Shown: piece by piece, positions 14,101 to 26,100 of the stretch
Position numbering within the stretch: position 1 is the stretch's first letter
Layout of the letters: each line of letters starts with the position of its first letter
Source of the DNA: Pteria penguin
Taxonomy: Eukaryota > Mollusca > Bivalvia > Pterioida > Pteriidae
Assembly: GCA_035048485.1 (NCBI GenBank)
Contig: CM068586.1
Span: forward strand, 45,792,287 to 45,856,286
Direction of reading: 5' to 3'
DNA length: 64,000 bases
Position numbers and translations under genes: made by a program
The notes under the pieces: model-generated
What the model saw: the letters and a program-made list of their open reading frames with translations, nothing else
What the model was told of the DNA's origin: nothing
The model's database searches: none

Positions 14101-17100
14101 CATTAGACAATGCCCTGTATGATCGTTTACCATAAGACTTCTCTGATGATTTGGAATTCTGTCATCTGTAATTGATCCCCACCACTGTACAAAGGATTGA
14201 TCTGTTCCCGGTACTTCTCCCTAAACAGAATAAGCAAAGTTCATTACTTGTATGAAAGGTTTATAGGATGTTGCTAAATCTATTCATAAAAATGCAGATG
14301 CCCCTGATGACAATTATTTGCTTAATTAAGGCAAAGTTCCTGAAAACAGAATGAACTATCACAAGGCAAATGTTGCATCATGCCCCTGGATCTTTTTGAC
14401 TTAAGTATAAAACCAAATTTAAATATAAATAATGACATTATCTACATAAAAATGGAAACCATATCATCAATGGTAAACCATTGATTATGAAATATCCAAC
14501 CTCTTTTCAAAAGAGATAATAATTTAGACAGCTATTTCTGGTTCAACCCCATGATCTTGACTTTAATTTAGAAAATATGACTATGTAGATATTTTACTCT
14601 GGTTTTCCTTTCTAATATCTTGTATAAACAAGATCTAAAGAAACCTCTATTGCTTACTTGGATGACCCATATTTTTGCATCTGATGACCTGTTCAAAACA
14701 TCATGACAGAAACTCATTTACAAGTATTTGTAAATATATGACCATGGGCACATACCCTCTGATCATAAAAACATCTACCCTATATTTTTTTTTCTTGACA
14801 GATATATACTATATACTTCAGATATAAACAATGTATATGTATAGTGCTATAAACCTTGAGGTCATGACCTTTTCACCTTTAATTGAGATCATTACACAAG
14901 CCCTGATCAACAGCTATGACCAGTATGATGACTTTCCCTTGAATTGTCAGATTACCCCCCCCCTTCCCCAATATAATGGCTTGGAGAAAAAATCTGAAAA
15001 TTGCTGAACTTGATCTTTTTGTTTAGATGTTAGAACAGCATTACAGTATATTCTTACATAATGAGCACTAACAATGAGAAGTGAAGTATAAGCATTTAAG
15101 CTCTTGCCCGAGCACTAACAATGAGAAATGAAGTATAAGCATTTTAGCTCTTGCCCGAGCACTAACAATGAGAAGTGAAGTATAAGCATTTTAGCTCTTG
15201 CCCAAGCACTAACAATGAGAAGTGAAGTATAAGCATTTAAGCTCTTGCCCTTTTATTCATAAAAGATACATCAAAGGCAAAAATATTCATCAAATTCCTT
15301 TTACATAGATATATGGAGTTCTATTTTGATGCAGAAAGAATTCGATCTCAGAATTCCGCATATTATGATATCCCTTTTTATAATTAAATATTATCATTCT
15401 TATTATTTTTTTTAAATTTATTTGTATATATTGACCAAGTTTACACGTATCATGCATGCGCAAAAAAAACCCGTATTTTAACAATTGTACCATACAGCGT
15501 TCCAATACCCTGTAAGGTGCCTCAGAAAATCGAAGTCGCATCTTTAAAAATATAGTCAGGTATGCAGTGCAGTGCGGAGTATATGATAATTTGCGCGGGT
15601 TAATCGACATTCCCAATACAGCTATACAGAGGTGTAAAGGTAGGTCGCTCACTTGAGGACACATGTATTTAATATGTGCATATGTAGTGTAAAGATGTCT
15701 GAATTGACCACATACAAATGCATATAAGGTAATGTTCGATCGATTCGTTAAACTGGTAAGAGAGATACGTTGTGTCATACATTACTTGAAAGGAGTCTAT
15801 ATCTGCTATCACGTTTTACGATCGTTAGCAGATCACAGGCCCTGGCTGGGCTTTCGGCTCGTTGCTCCCCCTTCAATTATTATATTGGTATAATTGAAAT
15901 GGCGGCACCAACGAGCGAGCCGGTAGCCCTGTGAACAGATGAACGAATACAATACAATGCGGGAGAAGCGGGGGAAAAGAGGGGGGGGGGGGTTAGAGGG
16001 GGAAGAGAAGGTGGAAGAGAGAATAAGGATTGAGGGATGGAAAAGGGGCGTACGTGAAGAAAGGGCGGAAAGCGAGAAATTCGACAAGAAAATGCAAAGA
16101 AATACTTTGTCTGCGCTGTCAAATCGGTATATTTTGATGGTAAATAAAATCAACACAACCCTAGAATGAATAAAAAGATAGATTTCACGTGCGGTTTGGG
16201 CAAAAACAGATTCATATTAAGATACTAGTAGTTAGACTGCGTACATGTACTTCCCATGCTCTAATAATCATGCCATTCAGTCTCCAGCTTATGTTGATTT
16301 ATTAAAAAACCAATGGGTTAAAGGTTAAGATGATCATCGACCCGAGATGAAAGGAATATGAACCTGCAACTCGACACTGACGTGCCATTTACATGTAAAT
16401 GGTTTGAAATAGCAGTACACATGACGGCTTTTGTATGGTCTCGCTTTGTATCAACCACAGCAGAGACATGCATGTATCTACCCACTGTTATCTTACGGAT
16501 GCTGATAATAGTGCATTCAAAAGGAGAAGGGTCGGCACCTGTTCAATCCGTAATTTATGACAATACAATCTTATCAGACATATATAGTATCTTCTCTTAT
16601 TTGTTCACGTCGCTTTCTTGTGCCTCGCCCTTTTTACTAAAATCCTGGATCCGCCACTGACTGTATTCCCACTTACCAATCGGAGCGCCTTTACGTACGG
16701 AAATGGACCACTTGATACGATTGCCTATTTGCATCTTCACACTTTACCTAAGATACTAGGGGCAGGCTTGGTGTAGTGGTTAAGCGCTTGGCTTGCGGCG
16801 CCGACGATCCGGGTTCGATTCCCGGGTTGCGCCACTATGTTTAAGAGGTTGGTAGCCTCCTGCTTCCATGTCGCGATATAACTGAAATATTGTTGAAAGC
16901 GACGTAAAACACCAATCAACCAACCAACGTAAGATACTTTCATCTATTGTAGAAAGGGAATATATACGTAGGAACAGTGGACAATATGTCTTTGGTCCAT
17001 TTACAAAACACTGGGGGTATATACATGCATTTATACAATACTTATACTGTGTGGTGATTGTCTAGCACAGTTAGTAAGCGCTATCATTAGTGCGCGGATA

Positions 17101-20100
17101 CGTAGCACAGCCACAGATCGCGCCAATTCATAAGTGCGCTAATATATTACAAACTCCTACTTCGACCGTTTACGCCAAAACGTTCTGTAGGATTTGAATA
17201 ACTACACATACAACATGCAATCCAATAAAACGATGAAACCAGGCAACACGGTGTAACCCAACACCCCTCCTCTCCCCCTTGATTGTTATTCAACGACACT
17301 ACATGATCATTAACCGCTATTCTATAGTGATGTCCAGCGTGAATTGTAGAGAAAAACAGAACACAGAAAACCCGTCTATTTTCGGGTGCACTGGCGGATC
17401 CAGAGGTACTTGTTGCGTGGGTTACAGGGGTTCCCCACCTCATATTGATGGAAATGTTACCATCAAGTCATTTGTAAAATGTACTATACCCCCTTTCGAA
17501 AAGTATGCTCCTGGGTAAGTGCATTAATTAGTTAAACTTCCCTTTTGTTCGACTCCGTTGAAAAAGTAGCTACACGTATTTGCACTCAATGCAAGCTGTG
17601 TTATGCATAGGGACATGTATGGTTTTATGTTGGTTTAGACATAGACAGAGACTACTTTCAGTAGTGAAAGTAGTCTATGTCTCTGGTTTAGAGTCACACC
17701 ACAATTAGTCACCTATTTGCTGACGTTTAGTGCTTATTGGTGGAGGAAAACTGAGTACACGTAAACCATCAGTTATCTTTCCATAAGATGCTACAAGGTT
17801 TCCGATCCAGATTTGATAGAAGGGGCTAAAATGAGTTCTAGTTGAGCACTTTGGTCCACTAGCCCACAGAAACACAGGTACATGTGTGCAAGAAATTTGT
17901 AAATGTGCTTGATTACATATGGATCTTTATAAAACTAAACAAAGTATTATACCAAAGCTTTCATGAATATGACCATTTACTGCGCTCCTACCTAGGGAGG
18001 GGGGTTAGAAACTCTATTAGACTGATATCAACTTGATTACAACTTTTGGAAGGAAATAAAAAAAAAATACAGACAGACATAGACACAGACAATTTGAAGT
18101 TGGAAATGTAGAATATTAAGACTATTGCAATTTCATCACTGTCTAATTTTACTAATGTTTTTTTAAAAAAAGTCACCTTAAATTCTTTATTTACAATAGA
18201 GGTGTTAAGAAGATGGCCACAGACGATGATGACGGTGGGAAGATGACCTTAGATAACTGGCTAGAATGCTGGAAAAAGCCAACATGTGACTTCCACTCTG
18301 AATCTCTGAACAAAATGTTTGTAAAGCACAAAGACACACTGGTACCACGAGGTGGGATGAAGGTGTTTGTACCTCTGTGTGGCAAAGCAGTTGAGATGAA
18401 GGCGTTGGCAGACAATGGCCACCATGTCGTCGGATTGGAAGCATCTCCCATAGCATGCCAAGACTTCTTTACTGAAAACAAAATTCCCTTCTCGAAAGAG
18501 CTTATTGGAACAATACCAGGAGATGTGTACACAAGCACCGACACTAGCTTGGCAGTAAAACTATATTGCTGCGATTTCTTCCTGTTCAGTAAGGACATTG
18601 AGGGAGGTTTTGAAACTATCTGGGACAGTGGAGGTTTGACTGCAATGAATGAAGAAGACCAAGAGAGATATATAGAAGTACTAAAACCTTTAATGGCTTC
18701 TGGCTGCATAAATCTGACAGAGTTTTGTATTTTTTCAGAGTGGCCCAGTGGTATGTCTGATGAAAAGCTTGGCCGGTGTCTAGGGGAGGGTTTTACCTTC
18801 ACCCTCCGGGATGACATTGAAGCATGGGAAGAAATGAAAGCCATGGGAATAAGTAATATAAAATTATACCTTATTAAGAAGAAGGAATAATCTTAGAGCA
18901 AGAAATGATATACCCACTGCTAAGAAGCCATGACATTTGAGTCTAAGTTTAGCATGCATCTTGTCCACAATCTGGACCATGCCATACTGCCTAGAAGGAA
19001 TACAATTTTTTACTTCAAAAGAAAAACCCCTTGAACTTGTGAACTTGACCTAAGACAGATGTTGTATTTTCTTACATAACACTACATTTAATACATTATG
19101 TAATCCTGTACATACATGTATACTGTAAAACGTCATGAATTCACAAGTGTAGACTACATTTCTGAATAAGTGACATAGTCCCTCTAATTTTCAAGAGAAT
19201 AAAACACTGGGTATAAGTAAAGATACCACTTTCCACATACAACACATAATGTCAGAAATACATGTATTTTCATGAAATCAAATTACTATTTGGTTTGCAG
19301 TAATCGCTATATGTATCTGGTACTTGGGATATCTTCATGAATATATTAACCATCAGCTAAATAAATGGTTTATAAAACACTTTGTATGCCAGTTATTGAA
19401 TCTCTTCAATTGCACATGATACCATATGAAAACTTTCCTCTTATATCTTGGATTAATTCACTCGACTGAATTTCAATATACATGTATGAATAACAACAAT
19501 GTACTCAGATTCCACAAATTCTTGTTATTTATGTCACTGACTCCCTTTTTGGAGGATTTCAATATACTATATGAACCTCGATAGTTTTCTTATGGCTAAA
19601 ATTTAATTGGAAGTATTTCTCTTTCAGCCATATTGGAGGTATATGAGTGAATGATAATTATTGTTTATAAATCAACCAAATTATGTAAGACTAATGAAGT
19701 TTTCAAACAAGGATACATCCTATAATTTGAGCAGTATGAATATGAAACAAAAACTACATACATGTATTCACCTCCAACATAGTAGACAAGAAAAGCAACC
19801 ACAATTAAATTTCAGCCATAAGAAAAGTTATTTGCTGTGTTATTTAGTCTACAGAAACATAGGTGTTCCTATTTAAGCACAACCAAAATTAAGAGGGACA
19901 GATATGGTGTAGCTGTTAAGCCCTTGAAGTTGGTTTTTAGTACAGGTGATTCAGGTTTGAAACCCTATTTTTACCTGTACCACTATGTAAAAGTGATTGG
20001 TTACTTTTTATCACTATGTAAAAGTGATTGGTTACTTTTTACCACTATGTAAAAGTGATTGGTTACTTTTTATCACTATGTAAAAGTGACTGGTTACTTT

Positions 20101-23100
20101 TTACCAATATGTAAAAGTGATTGGTTACTTTTTATCACTATGTAAAAGTTATTGGTAACTTCTTGCTTCCTGCTTCACAATATAACTGAAAAATGTTGAA
20201 AGTGATGTAAAACATCAATTAACAGCCAACAACCAACCAAAATTAGTGAGAAAATAAAGGTTCATACATAGAAGCAAAGGTAATCATAAATGAGATCGCT
20301 GCCCGTATCTCATATGGTATCTGTGGATGTATTTGTATTAATGTAATCATAATTAGGATTGAAATCACAGTGCCAACTCTGTGAAAATATGACTCTTGCT
20401 AAAATAAGAACACAGGCTGTATATGGTCCCATAATCAAAGTTCTTTCCATATGGTATTATGAATATGATACTACATTATATATAAAATGTCCGTTGTACA
20501 TATTATATGTGGTAAATACTGTATGTTTTATATAAATGGGTTTTTTCTTTTTGCTACTTAATTAAAGTTTACAGCAAGAATATATTTTCTCTGCATTAAT
20601 CTTAATTCTTGCTATATGCCCATCATAATTATGATCTTTTGCCACATAGATAAATCACTCTATTGCAACATCACAACCAAAATATTAAAATTTTGATGAA
20701 AATCCGGGTAAAAAATAGTTTGTTGGGAATTTGGCTCCTTAAATCATGTAAAATTGGAGAAAGGTCATTACAGGGTTGTGAAATAGGGATAACCATGACT
20801 AAGCACGTCTTGCTACCATCCCACTTATTGCCTGTTTATAGCATAAGTATAGTCATAATTACCATGCAAAGTGCAGTGCTATCTACAGCAAAAATGTTAA
20901 CTCTACTGTAATAAGAACATATACAATGAGAAATTGGCATTATAATTTTGGGCTATTGTGAAGTCAGTAGAAGACTGTCAACACAGAAAGCAGTTAAGAG
21001 TCTGAAATATTTTGTCATAAATAAACATAAAAATTTTTCCCTACCAATCTCTGGCCAAGTTGTCAGAGTGGTTTTCTGTAGGATCAGCATGGCGCTCTTG
21101 TCCATTCCAATACTGTATTGTGAGGTTCCTCCACAGCCAGCTCTCACCTTCTTCCTCTCGCTCTGGTTCCTCCTTCTCAACAACAAACAGTGTGGATGCA
21201 TCAGAGGCTATGACAGAGAGGCTGGGATCAGCAGGGTTCATTGGAGCCGGCACCTCCTCTGTGTCACTGACATGTGGTACATCACTCCCCTCACTTAATT
21301 CATCACTCTCACACTCTGACTGTATAAGTGAGAAATCAGTGAGGAATTAATGCAATCATACCATAACATAATAAAGTAAATACAGACTTTGAAGGTGTAA
21401 TGTTTTAAAGTAAATTTTTCAATTTCATTCTGTATTTTTAAAATCTGATTATTACTTTATGTCATACAAAGGTTATCTCACTTCTAGGACAACTGTGTTT
21501 CTACCTGATACAATTAAAAGAAACTTACCTACCAGTACCTAAAGCACTGACGGATATTATTACATACCCATGTTTACTATGTCAAGAGCCCCTTGTTTTT
21601 ACTGTCGCATCCAACAACAGCTCACCAAGGAGATACTGGTGAGATAGCAATGAGATACATGTACTCATACTGGTGAGACATCAAGGACATACTGGTGAGA
21701 CACCAATGAGATACTGGTGAGACACTAATGAGATATTGGTGGGGCTTTAACCAAGGGCCCCTTAACTCCAAGTAAAGCACACTAATCACTATCTTTAAGA
21801 AACTTGTGGTATATGATGTATATTGGTGATTAATTCTTTGTTGTATAATGTCACACTCAGAACTTCCTAACATTCCTGAAATTCTTGAAAGTCAGATGGA
21901 CAGATGTGAGGCAGGTGGAACCAAATGCTATATACCCATCACATCTTTCTGATCTAAGTCATACTATCATCAACTTGGCATCATAGAAAAAAGTCTTAAA
22001 CAAAAGCAATTATATCTCACCCTTATAATTACTTACATCTGAGTCTGCATATATAGTGGTAAATGTTTCTTCTCCTTCCATAAGGTAAGCAAACCAGTCA
22101 AACTTCTCTTCATCCTCTAAAAAACCAAAAAACCTTCATTGCACCTCTAACAATCATACTTTTTAATCAAATTTTATAATCTGACAATTTTCCCTCAATG
22201 TGTAAGATTTAAATCACTCAAAAAGACACATTCTTGTATGATAAATGGATGACTGACAAAAGAAGGATTAATTCAGAATAGTATACCCTGCACTCTGAAG
22301 AAACAGAGGAAAAAATCAGGAAAAAAAGTAAAATGATAATGTCAACAATTAAAATGTATTTGGGAAGCACTGCAGTCCCCAGAATAGCTACAATATCCAA
22401 AACCTTGTAAGAAGACAATGGTCACATTGACTGAACAAAACTTCTGGCACCAATAGAAATTTTCAGTTATGAGGAATACACACACAGTATACAGAAGTCC
22501 TCTTTAAAGTTTAATAATCAAAAAGTGAAAATAACTTTTATAGTTAGTGGACAGTTTTAATTGTCATTCAGTTTAAAATCAAAATCAATTATTAGTTTGT
22601 AACTGGACTGATTGATTAATTATTGTTTCACGTCATTCCACAATTTTTTCACATACAATACCTATGGCATCTGCCTGATGTATTGCGTAGAAATTTATAC
22701 CTTTGCAACAGACCCACCCGAATCAGAGAGGAATCTTTATGTGCCCCGCCTACCATGACACAGTACCTCAGTTTTTACAGTCTCATCTGAAAGACAGAGT
22801 ATCAGAGTGCCTACGGTGGGAGTCAAACCTGGGACATATCAGTCACAAGCCCAGCACTTCATCCAACAAGCCCCACCAGCACAGTTTGTAATTAGAAAGT
22901 GTAAAACAATCGCCAATGGATTACTTCATTGGTTTCTCATAATGTAAAAGAAAATATCCTCTCACTCTGGTATTCTCCTGGAGACCTGAATAGGATGCAT
23001 GTAAAAAACATATCCGATTCACTGCTGAAAAACTGTCATTTCTATATTCATTATTTTGCAACTTATAAATCTAAATAAGTCAAAATCTTTACCAGATTCA

Positions 23101-26100
23101 AACTTTTGGTTCTGACAGCGACATTCAATTATTTAATTTCATAAATTTAAATTGAACTTAGTTTTTAAGTAAACAATCCAACGTACTGTACTTGATCTCT
23201 GGCCAATTCATAATAGACAGACAGACAGTCTGAATTACACGGTAGAGACGATGAAAATTGTATGTCTTTCATTTCTAATCACTGGTTAAGGGCATAATAT
23301 ATCATATCTTCGAAGTGAAATTTTGCTCATAATACATTCAAAGACCTTGGCAAATACATGTATAATCAAATTTGGACACTGTTTCTGACTATCATTCTTA
23401 CTTGGTATTTGGAGAAGTCTAGGTTCCTTTTTGTATATAGCATTTGTTGGAGAGTCAGCTAAGCAGAATAACAAACTGAGCAAGGCATAGTGTGTGTCTG
23501 TCTGTAAGAGAAGACAGAAAATTCACAATATGATGAAACATCAACACAGGTTATTCTATTCCTGCTAAAGGAACAAATCTATAAGAGAACATGAAAATAA
23601 ACAATTCAAAAGTGAAATTACTTACATTTAATCCTAAAATACATTGAACACTTTAAATTAGTCTAGATGAGTAAAGATTTCCAAAAGAGATCTCACCTTT
23701 GCAGTTTCTCTTCCCTCTAATCCTACAGTATCCAGGAACTTATCAATCAGGTTTTGTAACAAACAAGATTTGTCTTGTTGAGAGTGTACTGCAAACTTCT
23801 CCAAAACACTGAAAGAAAAAAAGATCATTTTATGTTCCAAATCATGTGATCTAATATCCAACATTAAATCCAGGTGTGAATGAACAGATGGGCAGTTAGA
23901 TTTTTTATCAAAGAGTTGGAGATTCAAATTTCACCACAAGCTTAAGTGTTTCTCTATCCACAGAATTGTTCTGTAGATATCATGGATGTGTCCAAACGGT
24001 CATATACTTTAATTTCTAAAACCTTTTGGGTTGAAAAACACCTCAGGGACTAAAATTAAATGTTTTGACATGGTAGCCACCCAGGTCCCTAAATTTTAAA
24101 AATTAGGAGCCCAGAGTAATGTTTGGTAGTTCATATTTAAATGCAGACTTTTGTAACTTTTTCGAACTGCATTCAATTCCTCAGATGTAAATTTAACAAT
24201 TTTCTATTTCTCTTTCAATTTAAAAAAAAAAAATATATATGCTCAAAAACATCACTTTCGTCCTCTGACACCTCTGAATCTTTATCCCCTTGCTCTTCAA
24301 CCAGTCTCTCCTTTTACATATCCTTGTCCCTATGTAACTCTCTCTTCACATTACTTCTCTCTGTCTGCTCTATTATTTTTTTTGGGGGGGGAGGGGGGGG
24401 ATTAAAACGAAAGTTGAAAATAATTCAGAAGCGAAACCAAACCGTTGACTCAGCGACTACCCATGCTAAAAGAGTATGCAATCACCAACGCGGACTTGAA
24501 AAAGTCTGACAAAAAAAAAATTTGATTTATCACAATTAAAGATGTACTAAATTAAATATTTAAATGTTACCACAATAATGCTAGTATGAAGTTTCACGAT
24601 GAGATATTTCGAACTTTTAGAGTAATCAATAGTTTTGTATTTCAAGTCCTTGTCCGTGTCCACGTACTAGTTTTAGTGTGGGCCCTCCGCAACTTCAAAC
24701 ACTCAACAGATGAAGATGATGTAAGCACACCAAAAACATTGATTTCAACAAAAGAAGGACTCAGTCAACTCCAATTGGAACACCGTCGCCATTTTTTACA
24801 TTTTGTGTACGGAAATGGACGAGTTGTTACGATTGAGTCAACTCAAAATATGATTGTATTATCAGTGAAATGGCAAGAAATGTTTACTAACACTCAAGAA
24901 TTTTAAGTCGCCACTTGGGCGATCAAGTAGGAGGATTTCAGAGGCCCGGAAGCAAAAACGGTCGTCTCAGGCGACCAGGCCACCACTTATTTTAGTCCCT
25001 GCACCTTTTCACTCCATATATGTCTTTCATAATTGTGCAAGCATGGATCCATCTCACACCTCTGTGGTGAAATTGATCTGAAGTACTCTTAAAAAAAGAC
25101 TCACTTACATATAACAAAATAATTTCAAATATGTTTCAACTGATTTTGTCTCCTGAATACTGCCCATACACCAAGAACTGGCATGACATATTCAGTGTCC
25201 TGAACTATACTCATTGTTTGGATAATCAATTATACTTCAAAAATTTGAATTTTCAACATATTCATATGACAAAAGTGGAAGCAGAAAATCATTATTGAAA
25301 ATGAATCAAATAAATCCCCTCCTCGGCACTCATATATATGCAACCACTATCAAAATTCTTTTCCCTTACTTTGGCAAGTCCTTTTTGTTATACATGTATA
25401 AGTCTTATGAGGGTTGATTTACATACTGACCCCTTGTAGGTCTTAGTGACTTTGTGACTGTCTACATCCAGGAAACGGTGATATCGAATATTAGATGTTG
25501 CAAATTGAGAACAAAGTCCAAAGTTCTCATCAGATTCCTACAATAGAAAAACATTCAATTTTATGTACTTTTGTCTAAGTGTTTTACAATGTGTAATTTA
25601 GACTGGCTATCACACCTTTCAATATGAATATGGTGGCAGCATCTGCTTGGTGCATGGACTAATAACAGTTAAAGTTCTGTGCAAAGACCCAACTGAAGCA
25701 GTGAGTATGTGAACTAATATACATTGATCCAACATATACCATGACATAAGTCCCTTGTTTATGCTGTCTGACACATTAAGCAGATATGAAGGCAAATGAT
25801 TCATCACCTTAAAGAAACACTTAATTACTGACAACTAAATTGTGTCACCTGAAAAGAAATTCAATGCAACACCACAGGATCAATCTGTTTATATACAATA
25901 AGAAGAAAAAGTTTTGTTTATCATTTTGATTTTAAATGAGAATTCAAAACGCTGGGACAACCTCTCATTTGAGAAATAATGACTCAAACGAGTAACTATC
26001 ATTGTTTTTCATTGTTTTCAGTAATTAATTTCAAGGAATGAAGAGAAGTAAGCAAGTACTAAACATTAAAGTTTCAAAATTTTGACTTAAACTTAAAAGG

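Noticed and set aside
15833..16169. Frames on both strands rich in Gly/Glu/Arg or Ser/Pro/Phe
   Set aside because: They reflect a purine-rich tract and a MITE; low complexity, no splice context.
16759..16835. tRNA gene candidate with good B-box
   Set aside because: It is the head of a SINE: a SINE body follows and a target duplication flanks the whole. The same applies at 1200, 26340, 49270 and 58190.
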